The position numbers and the translations under genes are program-made. From Cristatella mucedo (taxonomy: Eukaryota; Bryozoa; Phylactolaemata; Cristatellidae), in the NCBI GenBank assembly GCA_009760855.2, contig WPIO01000049.1, positions 1,057,501-1,121,500 of the forward strand: a stretch of 64,000 bases of DNA, read 5' to 3'. This document shows, piece after piece, positions 1-50,167 of this stretch (its first letter is position 1; the number at the start of each line of letters is the position of its first letter). The notes beneath the pieces are model-generated. The model saw only the letters and a program-made list of their open reading frames with translations. It ran no database searches and was not told the DNA's origin.

Positions 1-2564
1 TTACCTTATCTCAGGATGCATTTTTTCATCCATCTCTCTTTGAGTCTGCTCTGTCTCCATCTGTCTCCACCTGGTCTGTCTGCTTGTCCATCGGTCTGCA
101 TCTCTTGTTCCCCTTGGGGGTGATCGACACACTGTATGTTAATTAATAGTCGAGAAGCTATAGTAGGCTAGTTTACCTCCCATGGTCTGTTCGACCAGCC
201 GGTAGTGTGTTCGATTGAGTTTTTGAGCCAGCTGTAATGTCTGACTTGCAATTGGCCTTGCTTTGCACACTTGCATTTATAGCAGAGGGCACCCTGCCAT
301 GCATGCAAGCGTGCACTTACCCTCGTGCACTCGATTGTTCCATAAGTCTCCCTGTGTATCATTCTGATTCTTCTGGTCCAAAGATCGTACCTCTGCTAAT
401 CTCTGTGTGTCTACACCTTAAAAATGGCTCCCAAAGGTTAATTTCTCAGCACTGGAGCTGCCCAACCTGAGGCAGACAGGCTTTCCTGTCATAGGTCGTA
501 GGCAGCCACTCTGCCGGTAGGCAACCTGTATACCTGCCACCTTTCCCAGCTGGTCTAATGTACCAGCTAGAAAGGTCAGTGTAGTCATATTCGGCACGGT
601 CCTGCATCGGTCGTGGTTTAATCTTTGGTGCATACGTCACAAATGCTGGGGAGGCAGCTCGAGACGAATGAGGACCGACAAAGACTGTGGAAGCTGAGCC
701 TCATTCTACTTCTACTTGGCCAAGACCGATGGAAGTCAAGAGCAAGGTACCAATCAAAGGTGCGATGCAGAGCACGCCTTTTTCATTTCTTTGAACAGAA
801 TGGCATTGGGCCATTAAAGCAATCGATGCATTTACCGAGACTCTTTGTTAGTGGGACACTACAAGTGCTAGCCATAGGAGTCAGATTGGGAATGCAGCGG
901 ATGGTGAAGGTAGTCGCCGATCAGTTTAAATCGACCAGTTCTCATTCACGTAGCCTGACTGTAAGGCAATGTCCAAGCTTTCAGTGCTTGTTGGGGCAGG
1001 CGCGGTTGTAGATGCAATGCAAGAGCAGACTTTTTTATTGAGAGTACAGTAACTTCAATAACTAAGGCGGAGTCGATCGTGAAGTCTGCACGGGTACTAC
1101 TCGAGTGCCATCGGCTACAATTAGGAACGATTTTCTGTTACCCCCTCAGTGGCGGCGCTAGCAGGACGGTGCAATGAAGCAGGAGCTGGAAGGCAAACCG
1201 ATCGTGTCAGCATCCTACGAAAACGTCCGAAGCAGGACCAAGAGGAATCCGACCGTATTGAATGAAAGAGTGCCGACTCCTGACGCCTGAAGATAGCAAT
1301 CGCAAACACTGTATTAATCGACTGAGATAATAGGCTGCCTGGAGGCTGCGGCTGCTGCTTAGTTGCCTGTCTACTGGTCTGCTTGCCTGCCTGTATGGTA
1401 ACTGGACAAGATGTAGTATGCACAGCATAGTACCTGTACAGACTACCAGCTGTGCAGTCGATTTAGCCAATCGCTTCTGCTACTCGCCTGGATTTAGCCA
1501 ATCGCTCCTGCTACTCGCCTGGATTTAGCCAACCTCAAGTCCTTCTCTCTACGGCCTACTGTCACGATATCCCACGACTTCACATTTAAAAAACAAAGCC
1601 ATCAGACCCAATGTTCTTAGTAGAATTTGCTTAGTTAGTCTGGCGCTTTTTTTTACTGTGCAGTTTTCTGCATAGTGCATGTCACCACTCATTAGTTTGT
1701 ATGCTTCCTTTCCAGCCTATGTGAAAACTCAGAACAAGACTTCTCTTAGGGTTCTTTACCAATGCGTTATTATAATTATTAGCTTGGCATATGGTTGTGA
1801 CACCGCGCGCACAGGGTAAGCGACGACAGGAAAAGAAAGCACAAAACAACCTTAACTGGAGGCGGCTGCCGCTGCCTATCGTCTTGTCTCGTCAACTGGT
1901 TGCCATAGAGTCTGCAAGCAAGTGACCGCTTAGCTTTGGCTGATTGTCTCTCGATCTATATCGGCAGGATCTCTCTGATCGATCTCTGCCCCTGCACATG
2001 CAGCCCACTCACTGTGGAATTGAGAGAGTCCCGAGGCCTTCTCGAGGATTTGAGTAGACGTAGATGTCCTTTAGTTGGGTGTGCACGGGCAGAGGCTAGG
2101 GGATAGTACACACGACCTGCTTTCCACCGGTTCTATGACATTAGACCGGCTGTCTGGTGACTCACTAATACCTACGTAGTCACGTGAGACTACGTCACAC
2201 TACATTGCCGGCTTGCATAGGTTGGAGCAGCTCAGAATGAGCCATATAGCAACCAAAAACTCGTCTTGTGTACCATCGTACAATTATGAGCCTGCATGCA
2301 AACAGGAGCGCTACACTACACGAACCGTGGAGGCAACTATGTGCAATCAATGCGTCTGCCCAAGTCTTAGCCAACTCGTTGGATGAACTTATGGGAAAGG
2401 CCATACTATGATTGAGTTTTTGTTTGCATATGGTTATGTCGGTAACGTTGGAGCGCTGACTCTAATGCAGACGTGACTGCTGGGAACTGAAGTCCTCTGA
2501 TCTTAAGAAACGATCCCAATCAAATGCAGCAGACCCCCAAGATAACAAAAACAGAAAGGTGAGC
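1..2564. other. No gene seen; short tandem duplication
   Basis: No exon of the FCHSD gene or any other gene could be supported. A 31-bp unit (GATTTAGCCAATCGC...CTCGCCTG) is repeated twice and then begins a third time at 1460-1530. The rest is unique-looking non-coding sequence, probably intronic or upstream of the FCHSD gene. Confidence 0.5.
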
Positions 2565-2705
2565 TGATTTAACAGCCTCATTTATATAGCAGCATGAGAG
2601 CCATTATGGCTATCACCATGGCTCGAAATGGACAATAGATGATAGATGCCCACTGTGCGACTCGAACCCGTGACCTCTGGGTCGTGAAGAGACCCAGAGG
2701 CAAGT
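2565..2705 (-). mobile_element. SINE-1 copy (tRNA-derived), diverged
   Basis: On the minus strand there is a tRNA-like head (GGTTCGA-type B box seen as gactcgaacccg on plus) with ACGACCCAGAGG-type anticodon-arm remains. A body ends in AGGCTGTTAAATCAGC. It matches the copies at 4425, 18583, 26163 and 39880. Confidence 0.7.
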
Positions 2706-3001
2706 GGCAGAAGCTGCTTGCAGCAGCTGGGCTAGTTGCAACAGAAGCCGTTTGATGAGTCGGAGCTCTGTATAGACCCAGTCTGCAACCTATAAAAGAA
2801 TTAGTATCACTTCATTCGATTGTGTCATTCAGGATCGTGTAAGCAATCGTTTGGATCGCCGTATCACTAGGAAGAGAAAAACCCGTGCAACCAAATCCGG
2901 CCCAGTTGTGAGGGTCAAAGTCTCTCCATCTGGCAGCTGGAGGCCACCTAAATGCTCAACGCAAAGCATGTGTACTGAAGTGCGATTCTGCTTACAACTG
3001 C

Positions 3002-3070
3002 CTGCCCCACCCCCTACAACTGCCTACCCCACCCCCTACAACTGCCTACCCCACCCCCTACAACTGCCTG
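3002..3070. repeat. 22-bp tandem repeat, about three copies
   Basis: The unit CCCCACCCCCTACAACTGCC(TA) is repeated about three times with only edge changes, indicating recent slippage or unequal exchange. Confidence 0.9.
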
Positions 3071-3639
3071 CCTCATGACGAAGACACGAGTCATTGCTCA
3101 TGGACAACCCACTAAATGCTAATTATTCTTCGGCTGCAATGGTGGCTCACACTGGCCAGTGATCATGACCTGGCGTATCTATCGGCACAGCTATCGGCTC
3201 CTTGCTGAAATATTTGTGAATAGGGCTTCTGAGCTAGTGGCTCAGACTTGTGATAGTCATTGCCATTCCTGTAAGAAAGACACGTGGCTTTTTTGTCATT
3301 TGAACTCACATCGATGGCTGTGTCGCTTTCTCTTCTCGTGTCTTGCTGGCATAAGGCATATTGCCTGGTTGTTGGCCAAGTTTCTTGAACTGGAATATGT
3401 TTGGACTATAATACAGCCAAGGAAAACTCTAAATGCTCCTTGCCTAGTCAGTGACTTTTAAGCAGCTATTCAGTGGCTGCGACCATCATCCAATGATCGC
3501 AGTATTGTTGTCCTCTTTGATGGCCTCCTTATTTTAATGACAAATTTATTCTGCTGACTACTTGTATTTCAGATCCTTTTCTTCTTTCTCCCACTTTATT
3601 TCCTCCCTTCTTCCCTCTCTCTGTCACACTGTGTCTCGG

Positions 3640-3762
3640 TCTTCCTGTCTGTCTGTTGTCTGTGTGTCTGCCTGTCTGTCTCCCTGTCTCTGTCTTTGTC
3701 TCTGTCTTTGTCTCTGTCTCTGTTTGTCTGTCTGTCTCTGTCTCTGTCTGTCTCTCTCTGTC

Positions 3763-3846
<84 letters not shown>
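3640..3846. repeat. (CTGT)n / (CT)n microsatellite
   Basis: CTGT, CTGTCT and CT units follow one another. Long Ser/Val/Leu/Cys or Arg/Glu/Asp/Thr open frames here are artefacts of the repeat. Confidence 0.97.
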
Positions 3847-3849
<3 letters not shown>

Positions 3850-4424
3850 GTTTTGCTCAGTACTCTGGAGACTAGATGGATGAGAAGACTCTGTGCTAGC
3901 TGCACTGCCAAAAAATGCCACCAAGCCTCAGAGTGCCGGCCTGATCGCTCTTTCTATGCAGGAAATTAAGCCACGTTTTCCCCTTTGCTGATCGCGCTAA
4001 GTGAAAGCTCTCGATTGAGCAGTAAATCCGACTCAAAATTCTGGCTTAGGTATGTCACGCCCAGATGTATCGCCTCAGCAAGGTTGGCCCTCTGGTCGGT
4101 TCTGTCCTAGCCGGATAAAATGAATTATCCGCCCCTGCTTCTTCACTTAATGACCGTTGGCTTGCAGATGTCATTAATCAGGGGGTTGCAGATTTTGGAA
4201 CTTACTTCTACAGTTCTTGGGCGACAATGCTGTTTCCTACTACAAGTCTGCTGTAGATACTTTCGGACGATTCGTCGAGGAGTAAACGCCTCTTGATTGT
4301 TTACTTTCTCGATTCCTTCAGCTGAGCTTTCAGCTTTCTCTGTCGTATGAAGGTGTGTACAACGTAGGCTACCAGCTAGCTGTACACACAAGGCTGCTTC
4401 GGCTGCGCTTAACAAATAGATAAA

Positions 4425-4600
4425 TCCTAGCTGATTAAACAGCTTCTTTTTGTATAGCGACAGAAGAGCCTTTCCTGCTAATCACCACCACTTGCAGTGG
4501 CGATACAGAATTGCCCACCGCAGGAATCGAACCCACGACCTCGGGACCGAGGTCGTGAAAGCAACCGCCTTACCTAGTGTGCCATCGCGGCTCACCTCGC
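4425..4600 (-). mobile_element. SINE-1 copy (tRNA-derived), near full length
   Basis: Read on minus it starts with GTGGCACACTAGGTAAGGCG, an A-box region, and continues through GGTCGTGGGTTCGATTCCTG (B box) and a body with a short hairpin (TTGCCACTGCAAGTGG-like), ending GCTGTTTAATCAGCTAGGAT. This copy shows the family structure clearly. Confidence 0.85.
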
Positions 4601-6163
4601 TTGCATCGCAGAAACCTCTCATCGTAGCACCTGTCGTGACAGAGGCAACGATTACCTTGGACGGACATGCATTGCCCCTTCAGAGGGATGCATGGAGGTG
4701 CTTCCCTTCCTACCAGCATCTAGAGACGTTGCTGCTGCTGCTGCCACGGTTGCATTCCGCTGAGGAGCTCTTTTGTAAGCGACCCAAAGTGAGCTGGACA
4801 AAGACCTTGTCACCTTCAGCACTTCATCCTTGTATCTTGTGTCCCTGTGGCAGGCCGCCTCCTCCCGAGTGAGGGTCGCATTGCAGGAGTCGAGACTCTC
4901 TGCTGCCGTTGCTGCTGCTGCTGCCACTGCTGCTGCATGACCGCCGGCGGCAGCCTCGCGATCGAGACCTGCATTTTTCAGTCAGTGTCCCAGCATCAAA
5001 GATTTGAGGCCGAGCGCTTGCCGTTAGCGTTGCCTTACGCGGTTATGTCGTCTGCTGAATGAGCTCGAGTGAGTAGGGTGAGCGACAGTCGCTCTTGGCT
5101 CTGTACCTGCAGCTGGTGCTGCCGACCTCTGCGTCCATCGACCGCGCAGAGAGTGGGCGGAGCTTGCAAAAGCGTCGAGACATGTTCAGCCTTCGTCGAA
5201 ACTAAATGCTAGCATGCTTGGAAGCCCCGAGGAGGCAGAGTCGGGACTATAATTCTAGCCTTGACACAGCAGTTGGCTCGGCTAATCTAATCTATTCTAC
5301 CAAAGAGTTGTGCTCGGCTGGAGGGGACGCCTGGAGAACCAAAGTTTTCAGCCGAGTCTCCCACCAAGTCCAAGCGTGGTGTGGGGCTCAGCCCCCGGCC
5401 GACAGCTAATAATAGTATTGTTATCATTAATAATAATAATAATAGTTAGCTCGTATCTTCACAATTCGCTGCTCGGTAACCAGTAGCAAACGTTTATTGA
5501 CTTGCAAAGGTGTCGTGCTTAGAAAGCATAGGAAAAGCCCACAAGAAGACCACGCTTAAGCCTGGGCTTACTGTCGGTTTTCGGCCCGGTGCTGCTGGCT
5601 CCTTGCCAGCGTCAGCCGTCAAACTGCCTCGGAGCCAGCAACGAGTCGGCCGCCGAGGCACAGCTGTGTACATCGTGACGTCAGCACGTGACAGTCATCA
5701 TGACAAGCCGATGGGGTTGCATAGGCACCAGTGGCTGAAACAAATGGGATAGTTGTTTTCAATGGATTTGCTAGGGTATGCGAAGAGTGACGGTGCATAA
5801 AGTTGTGTTACCCTGTTTGGGTATGCTCCGATGGCCATAGATTGACTGGTGATAAGCTTCGATGACACTGTGAGTTTACGGGTCAGTACATCCGGCACGC
5901 AGCTTGCAGACCGTGAAGCTGCCGTCAGTAGGCCCGGCCCGGTCCGGTCGTACTGCATCAGGTTAGGAAGGCGGTGCACTCTTGTGAGCATGCTCCTGCA
6001 TGCTCCTGCACGAGCAACAAGTCCCCATCTCATCTCGGCTTGCGTCAGTGCAGCACTGTTAGGCTGTAGCTATGATGCCTCACTCATGCAACCCTTGCGA
6101 GTGCTGCTACTCACTGGGCGAAACTTGTTCGTTCGTTAATGTCCCATTCGAATTCTTCTTTAG
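4601..6163. other. No gene seen; small tandem repeats
   Basis: There are GCTGCTGCC trinucleotide runs (4730-4745, 4905-4935) and an (AAT)n run at 5425-5442. Near 5990-6012 a 12-bp unit (GCATGCTCCTGC) is doubled. No exon was recognised upstream of 6164. Confidence 0.4.
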
Positions 6164-43650
<37,487 letters not shown>

Positions 43651-43990
43651 CCGACTTTACGACTTGGCCTTGCACGACAATGCTGGCCTCAAAATAGTGA
43701 CAACTTTCAAAAATGTACCAAATATGTGTGTGTGCGCGCGTGTGTGCGCGTGTGTGTGTGTGTGTGTGTGCGCGTGTGTGGAATGAAAACAAAAGCCGTT
43801 TAAAAGAACAAGAAGAATTGTTTATGTCTGTGGGAAAATTCGATGCATGTTAAAGTCATGTCTCGATCACAATTGTTCAGCACTTCAGCAAGCCCCCCTG
43901 CTGCTAGTAGTGCTTTGCAAACCCGGCGTGTTTTGTTTTTGTCATTCGTTTTGTATGTGTGAATAATAAATAATAGGCATTGCGCTGCTT
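43651..43990 (+). other. Probable FCHSD 3' UTR with poly(A) signal
   Basis: After the stop codon there is a (TG/CG)n tract at 43726-43782. An AATAAA hexamer at 43965-43970 is followed by a T/G-rich stretch. The transcript end is inferred, not shown. Confidence 0.45.
43726..43782. repeat. (TG/CG)n microsatellite
   Basis: GTGTGTGCGCGCGTGTG alternating purine-pyrimidine run in the probable 3' UTR, a sequence type able to form Z-DNA. Confidence 0.93.
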
Positions 43991-46185
43991 CAAACCTAAA
44001 GCTTGCATTCATCTCGCGCACTGTTGTTTGCTTTGGGTCTTTTTATGCATGCTAAAGTGTTTGATACTAGTTTGTTTGCAATAATTATTAATTGCAACTA
44101 TAAAGAAATATACTTTTTTTAAGTGGTGCAGCTCAGGCAGCTGGCTAAGTTGAGTGCCAATCTGTAGTCTACACGAGCAATGGGCTATGAGTGTCTCGTC
44201 ATCTGCTTATAGAGCTAGTCCTTTTGCCATGAGATCTGGGCAAACCTGACTGGGCATAGTGAGCGACGTTCTTTGTTGATGGACGATGTAACTCGTAGTG
44301 GCTGTAGTAGCTTTACCTCACAATGGTGGACACGGGCATAAGAAGCGAACAACTGCTTGCTGTGTGCAACCGATCTAGTAGTTTAGCTGAGACTCGTGTC
44401 GTCTACGGTATGTAATACTTGGCTCTGTGCCCTTAAGCAAAAGCTTTTTTAAGGAAAAAGTATTGGAGAAAAGGCTATCTGTAAAGGATATCTAAGATAG
44501 ACACTTGCATTACAAGCTATTTCAATATGTGACTTTGCCCAAGTGTGTGCTTCGGGCTAGGCTGATTGCCCCCCCCCCGTAGCGAAACAATTTTTTGTAC
44601 ATGTGATATGATGCCTGCAGCAGTGTAATTCGCGCAGCTTATAGACCTGAATGGCTGTCAATACACGAAGCAATTCTGATACCTAGCCTCTTTGCGTACG
44701 CATGGCAGCTGAGCGGGCAGTGGCAATTGTGACACCTTGCCGTGTCCGTGTGCAACTTATGGAGAAGTGTACTTTTTTAACTGCTGCCGCTCGGAAGCTT
44801 ATTTGTCGCTATCGCTTATAATGTGCGTCCCTAGCTTTGCTTTAAATTGTCAGTGCAAATTATTGCTGACGTATGTCCGGTGGACGATCGATAATGTCGA
44901 CATGGTATTCTGTGCATCCTTTGGCTTGGTTTGCTGCTAGGTTTTGCCGTCGGACCCGCAGTTCTCAGCATCAGAATGAGCGACCACTCTACCGACTTTT
45001 GCATTCAGAATATTTCTTTGTCATCGATGTCCTGCTCAATCCAGGTCCAGCTGGCTGTGACCTGATCATGCCATGATCCTGCTGGCCCATACGTGATCGG
45101 CTGAAAAACCGTCTGCTCACACGTGGATGCACACTTGGCTTCCGTTTACTTATTCGACAATAGTGTTTACATCTTTGTGGAACGGATAAATGTGATACCT
45201 GAAACCGATATCTAGCAATGATACTGTCCTTGGGTTGTCAGCTGGAGCTGCCCCTTATGAACGCCTTACCTTTGGTCGTGCTTGGAAGTATTTGAGGTCA
45301 TCAAGAGGAGCAAACTGCGTCCACCCAGCCTTACTCTGGTGTGTTGAAGAATAATTGACCAACTAAGTCGATGTTTCACCTATGCATAGCCCTTACTTAG
45401 GCAGCCTTGTAATTGTTCCAAAGCCGACGGTGCTCGAATCGCTGCCTTCCAGCGCTCCTCACCTCACCAGTTCATCGAGCCCTCTGTAGAAGCCGTTCGA
45501 TTGCCCAGCGCACTGACATTGCTTGAATCGTCGGTTATGCCAAGGATGTTGCGTAATTCTGCTGCTTTTGGCAGGCGCTAGTGAAGATGCAACAGTAGAC
45601 CGGGTAGTGAGGAGTAGTGATTCTTCATTGCTATTGGTGTAATGTATTTGTGTTGTAAGGGCATTAACGGCGAACAGCGTCGAGAGCTCATGTTACGTTA
45701 TGCAAGTATGACCACCAGCGCGACCTCGCGAATGAAGCAGTCAAATGAACTGAAAATTGAATGGTGACCATGTTTAAATCCGTTTTTTGCGAATAACATC
45801 GTTTTTAAGAACATCTTGCGTAGTTACTGAACTACTCGCACTGCTCAGCCCGGTGGGATATGAAGGAATGCATTGCGGCTTCGTTGGCTTCATTGAGCCT
45901 ACTTGCAGAAGTCGTTGCCCCTTTCGTCAGACGGTAGCTTTGCCTTCTACGAACAGGTGCCCCGATTCGACGTGCTAGTCGTTCTTTCGCCAACGATAGG
46001 GCGACCAATTCCGGCGATATCCAAGTAATATCTCCTCACTAGGCTCTTCAAAATCGGCTCCTTGCTATTCCTCGACATCACCCATCAGGCGTGCTACTGC
46101 TGGCTTCATCCTCCTCAAAGCAAGTCTCGTCCACGACAGTGAAAGAAAGCGCAGGCAATATTGTTTTGACGCCGACAAGGACGAT
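43991..46185. other. Intergenic, no feature recognised
   Basis: A poly-C run (44571-44578) and unique sequence. Frames of 60-70 codons have no support. Confidence 0.4.
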
Positions 46186-46189
46186 GGCC

Positions 46190-47045
46190 CTTTATATTTT
46201 GTAACTCCCAGAGGCAATTTTGGTACCTTGCTTGCGAACTTCTAAGGCTGGCTAGCGTTTACCAAGCTAGAAAGAAAACCGTTGACTCCCTTAGCGTCTA
46301 TGATTCACTCTCTTTACTCCTGCTGGAACCCTCAGCGGCGTTTGATACCACAGATCACGCACTTATGATCATTTCAACTGGGGGGCTCACTGGCTCTACA
46401 TTGCAATGGTTTAGCTCCTTTCTCAGCGGGAGATTTCAGAGAGTAGATGGCAATGGCCAGAGGTCATCCAGTGTCCCATCTAAGAACGATGTACCGGGGG
46501 CATTTTTGTTCTACGTCCACTTCTTTTTATAATTTATACTTCCCCTATTTTCATTGTATGTGTCAAGCGCAATTCGGGCTTTCATCATGTCTATGCTGAT
46601 GACACACAGGCTGCACTACCACTTCGATGCCCCTGCCAGCCAGCATCTCACCACTTCCTTCCTGCGAATGCATGCACTGATATTCGCACTTGGCAGAGAA
46701 CTGTCTCAAACTATTATAAATGACGATAGAACCGACCAAGTGGTTTTGGGCGAGCATACTATTACTCGGAAACTGGAAAGCCCAATCTTCGAAAAAGGAC
46801 TCGGCCAGCTCGGATCTCCGATTTGAGTATTCACGGAATCTAGGTGGCAAGCTCCGAAATGACCTTGTACTTGATTACTAAATTAGCTCAACAGATAACA
46901 CCTTTTAAGTGTCTGTTCGTGCTTCCACGGTGAATGCTAACAGTAAAAATGTATATGCTTCCTTTCAAGCATACATATGTGAAGTGCTTAGAAAGAGATT
47001 TAGTTCTCGGAGGGTATCTTGCTAATGTCTTATTATTGTTGTTAT
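46190..47045 (+). mobile_element. LINE family A, decayed RT and tail
   Basis: LLEPSAAFDTTDHALMI and GLTGSTLQWFSSFLSGRFQ match RT '[11 protein letters not shown]' and 'GTALRWFSSYLSGR'. SGFHHVYADDTQ-like remains lie near 46580. The tail at 46978-47042 is AAGTGCTTAGAAAGAGATTT AGTTCTCGGAGGG, then TTATTGTTGTTATTA. Confidence 0.8.
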
Positions 47046-47209
47046 TAAGTCTGCCGATTTTCAGCGACGTAACCTGGCAGCAGTTTGAACTGGCCTGGAT
47101 AAAGATACCTCGGCCCGTTAGATTGTGTATTTGTCATTATCTATATCTTTGTAGCTTATTACTTGCTGGTCTTTCTTTCTGTGTAATTAATTAGACGCTA
47201 CAGTTTGTG

Positions 47210-47560
47210 CAAAACTCCGGCAGCTATACTAGTCTATTGCGATCGTTGAAACTGCCTCATCGCACCACTTCTCACCAAGTTGCACTTGCTTTCCATTAAG
47301 TACCATTTTACTTCAAGGTTCTGTCATTCATTTTTAGGTTCCTTCGTTTTCCTCCCCGGACTACTTATCTGAAATGCTTTCTAATCACGCATCGTATCAC
47401 ATCACCCGTTCTGCGTACTCAAGTTATTTAGCTGTGCCAGTGGCAAACCACAACTACTTAGGAGACCGCGCCTTCAGCTCGTTCTGTAGGCATCCAAAGC
47501 CTGGAACTCACTACAAACCGAGGTCACGACATTTCCTCACTTGGCCTTTTAAAAATAACA
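47210..47560 (+). mobile_element. LINE family A C-terminal fragment
   Basis: SSYLAVPVANHNYLGDRAFS then SFCRHPKPGTHYKPRSRHF is a degraded 'SLEIPRTNLKPFGDRAFSSYAPKAWNSLP'. The upstream part matches 'QNSAARLVC...HHFSPSCTCFPLST'. Confidence 0.7.
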
Positions 47561-47859
47561 ATAAAAAACCACCTGACCTCACACAGCATTTGCTCTCACG
47601 TGTGAATTGTTCTGTGCGTGCTGCTAGTGCGAGCGAAAATTGTGTGTTACCTTTGAAACTAATCGATATGCTTCTTTGCCAGCGTATGTATAGTGTCCAT
47701 AAAGAAATCTATTTATATTATGGCGCTGTCTAAATTCTTTATTAATTTTGTTATTTTAATTACAACGTGCTGTTCCTAGCTGAATGTGTGTGAGCACCAA
47801 TATATGTGAGCAACCGTTCGGATGCATAACAACCTTATCGGGAATGCGGACTTGGGTAA

Positions 47860-48125
47860 AATCTTTGCTTGTTGTGCTTGATCTTTCGGCAGCGTTTGAT
47901 GCTATTGATCACCAAGTCCTTCTTGAGCGCCTTTTATTCGGCCTCACTGGTACTGCATTGGTGTAGGTCTCAGCTCAGACAGAGACCTCGGAGAATCGAT
48001 GTCAACGGCGGGCAACAATCATCCGAGTAGCCGCTGAAGTATGGTGTCCGCCAGGGATCTATGCTTTGTCCACTTCTTTACGGATTTGTATTCTTCCTCT
48101 TGCTGTTATGTAGATGACGCTTAGT
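47860..48125 (+). mobile_element. LINE RT fragment
   Basis: [33 protein letters not shown] is an RT core followed by a stop. It has no tail of its own. Confidence 0.8.
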
Positions 48126-48299
48126 CGAACTTAAATTACTTGGCTTCCGAGTACGGTCAATACCTGCAATGACATTGTCTTTGAAGTCCCAGCTAAAGAC
48201 GCATCCGTTCAGTTCAGCTTTCGCCTTAACCCGGGTAACTTGTCTTTTTTATTCCGGTATGCTCTTCGTTCGCACCGAAGCACGCTACTTACCATGCAC

Positions 48300-48500
48300 T
48301 AACCGGCGGCCGTGATGCCTTCACGTTTGCTTAAGCAAGCTCGCCTAACCACGATACTTATTTGCTTTTGCCACCTACTTGATACCTTGCACATCACCAA
48401 CCCATGGGCACTGATTCTATTGCAGCGAGTTGCAAAGCGCCTGGACAGAGATTGGGTTATCCTATGGCGCTATACAAGTGAACTATGATTATCAATATTG
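48300..48500 (+). mobile_element. SINE-2 related copy
   Basis: A body with TTGCTTAAGCAAGCTCGCCT and then GCAGCGAGTTGCAAAGCGCC TGGACAGAGATTGGG...GCGCTATACAAGTGA. The same body and tail occur at 58020-58190. Confidence 0.5.
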
Positions 48501-48814
48501 CTTATTTTAGAGGGTAGTCACTGGCTCAGACAAGGTCGAAGTTTAGCCAACCCCACAAAAATGTGGCTCTTCAGATTGTCTGGCTTCACCGTCAGTGGAA
48601 TTCCCTTCCACGTTTTTGGACAACGAATGACGTCACTGCGAATCGCGTGCCGACTGGTGCGAATCGCGTGCCTCGAGCGGTTCGATGCTGTTCTATCTTC
48701 TATCTTCGGCTTGTCTGTGATTTCAGCTTTGCTTTTAACTTCTTCTTTCTGAAAAGCTATTTTTTTAAATGTTTGCCTACTCGACTTGTGAATGACGAGC
48801 AGCTGTACAATCGC

Positions 48815-48955
48815 CCCTGCGTTTTAGCCCAAGGGTAAGACGCTCGCACTTAATGACCTAGGTCTTGGGTTCGAGTCCTGCAGCTTGCAATTCTTTTTTA
48901 TTGCCCCTGCAAGAAGTGGCGGCGACAGCCGTTGGGGCTTTCAGCTTGGGTAATA
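48815..48955 (+). mobile_element. SINE-1 related, diverged
   Basis: AGCCCAAGGGTAAGACGCTC and GGTCTTGGGTTCGAGTCCTG keep both Pol III boxes. The body has TTTATTGCCCCTGCAAGAAG TGGCGGCGACAGCCGTTGGG. The next LINE tail starts immediately after it. Confidence 0.65.
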
Positions 48956-50065
48956 ATAATAATAATAATAATTCACTTGATAAAGCACCCTCAGAGAACT
49001 TAATCTCTCTCTAGGCGCTTTACATTTGCTGTAAAGTGAAATGCAATTGAATGGTAAGTAAAATCATGCTTGAAAAATAGACGAAATGAATAATATGGTT
49101 AGGGGTGACATGCACAGGGTCAGCATGCAAATGTGGTTAGTGGCAGCATGCACAGTGTCAGCACGCGTAAGCACATCGAGGACGAATCACAGGGACCCAC
49201 TAAATGCTGTCCTAAATAGGTGTGTTTTTAGGTTCCTTTTAAATGTGGTCAGGTCAGGGGATGTTCTGACGCAGGTCGGGAGGGAGTTCCAGGCTTTGGG
49301 AGCATACGAACTAAATGCACGGTCTCCAAAGGGTTTAAGGTTTGTACGAGGTATTTCTAGACTGTTGGATTCCGAAAAGCGAGTGGTACGATGCTTGGCC
49401 TGATAGGTTAGTATATCTGAAAGATAGGCTGGAGCCATAGAATGAAGAGACCTAAAAGTGAGCGACAAAACCTTGAAGTCAATCCGTTGCTTGACCGGTA
49501 GCCAGTGCAGGTCGGCGAGAAGTGGAGTAATGTGGCAACTGCTGCGCTCACGGCAGACAAGTCTAGCTGCAGAGTTTTGCACCAGCTGCAATCGCCTGAT
49601 CGCACATGGTGGTAGGCCAATAAGCAGTGAGTTGCAGAAGTCGAGACGGGATGTCACGAATGCATGGACCAACTTGGACGTGGTATCCTTATCTAAACAA
49701 GCCCTAATTTTAGCAATGTTATGAAGCTGAAAATAGGCGGATTTGACTGTGGAGCTGATATGGTCGTCTAACGAGAGGTCGCTTTGGAATATGACACCTA
49801 GATTTCGAGCTGATTCAACTGGAGATATGCTGGCAGAGCCCATTTTGAGAGTCAGCTTTTCCAATCTCTGGATCACACTGGGTTTGCCCATAACTAGTAA
49901 GTTAGTTTTATCATCGTTAAGTTTTAGAAAATTTGCTGCCATCCATGTGCGGATGTCATCAATGCATGCAGCTAGTGAGTTTAGAGAATTTGAGGTGCTC
50001 GAAGGCTGGGAGGGATCAAAGCAAAGGTACAACTGAGTGTCATCCGCATAGAAGTGAAAGCCTAG
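48953..50065 (-). mobile_element. LINE family A, best copy (RT C-terminus intact)
   Basis: A single minus-strand frame (50032-49187, 281 codons) runs from just after the YADD box through WMAANFLKLNDDKTNLLVMG, ARNLGVIFQSDLSLDDHISS, LVHAFVTSRLDFCNSLLIGL, LLADLHWLPVKQRIDFKVLS and GDRAFSSYAPKAWNSLPTCV to TFKRNLKTHLFRTAFSGSL and a stop. A roughly 150-bp 3' UTR, the tail and (ATT)n (read as TAATAATAA on plus at 48953) follow. The endonuclease and most of the RT are missing: a 5'-truncated, recently inserted copy and the reference for all other family-A pieces. Confidence 0.92.
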
Positions 50066-50167
50066 GGTACAGGCCAGCGCTCAGCTGCGGAACGTAAACC
50101 AGCCTTTGATGTGGTTTTGGGCATACGGCTGTTTCCGGAAACTGGAGGCTGTGCTTTTTCAAGTAAG

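Larger units (their letters stand above)
2706..4424. other. Non-coding between repeats
   Basis: Apart from the 22-bp repeat and the CTGT tract nothing recognisable is present. Open frames here lack domain features and exon signals. Confidence 0.4.

Noticed and set aside
2038-2095. LLEDLSRR phrase resembling F-BAR 'LLEDMR'
   Set aside because: Flanking residues do not match, and no suitable donor or the 'EREYAQ' continuation is present.
2471-2558. Exon-like segment with acceptor taatgcag and donor GTGAGC (RDCWELKSSDLKKRSQSNAA)
   Set aside because: The donor falls at the edge of a SINE, and the peptide does not match the missing F-BAR N-terminus.
3529-3969. Cys/Leu/Val-rich and Asp/Arg/Gln/Thr-rich frames
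   Set aside because: Artefacts of (CTGT)n.
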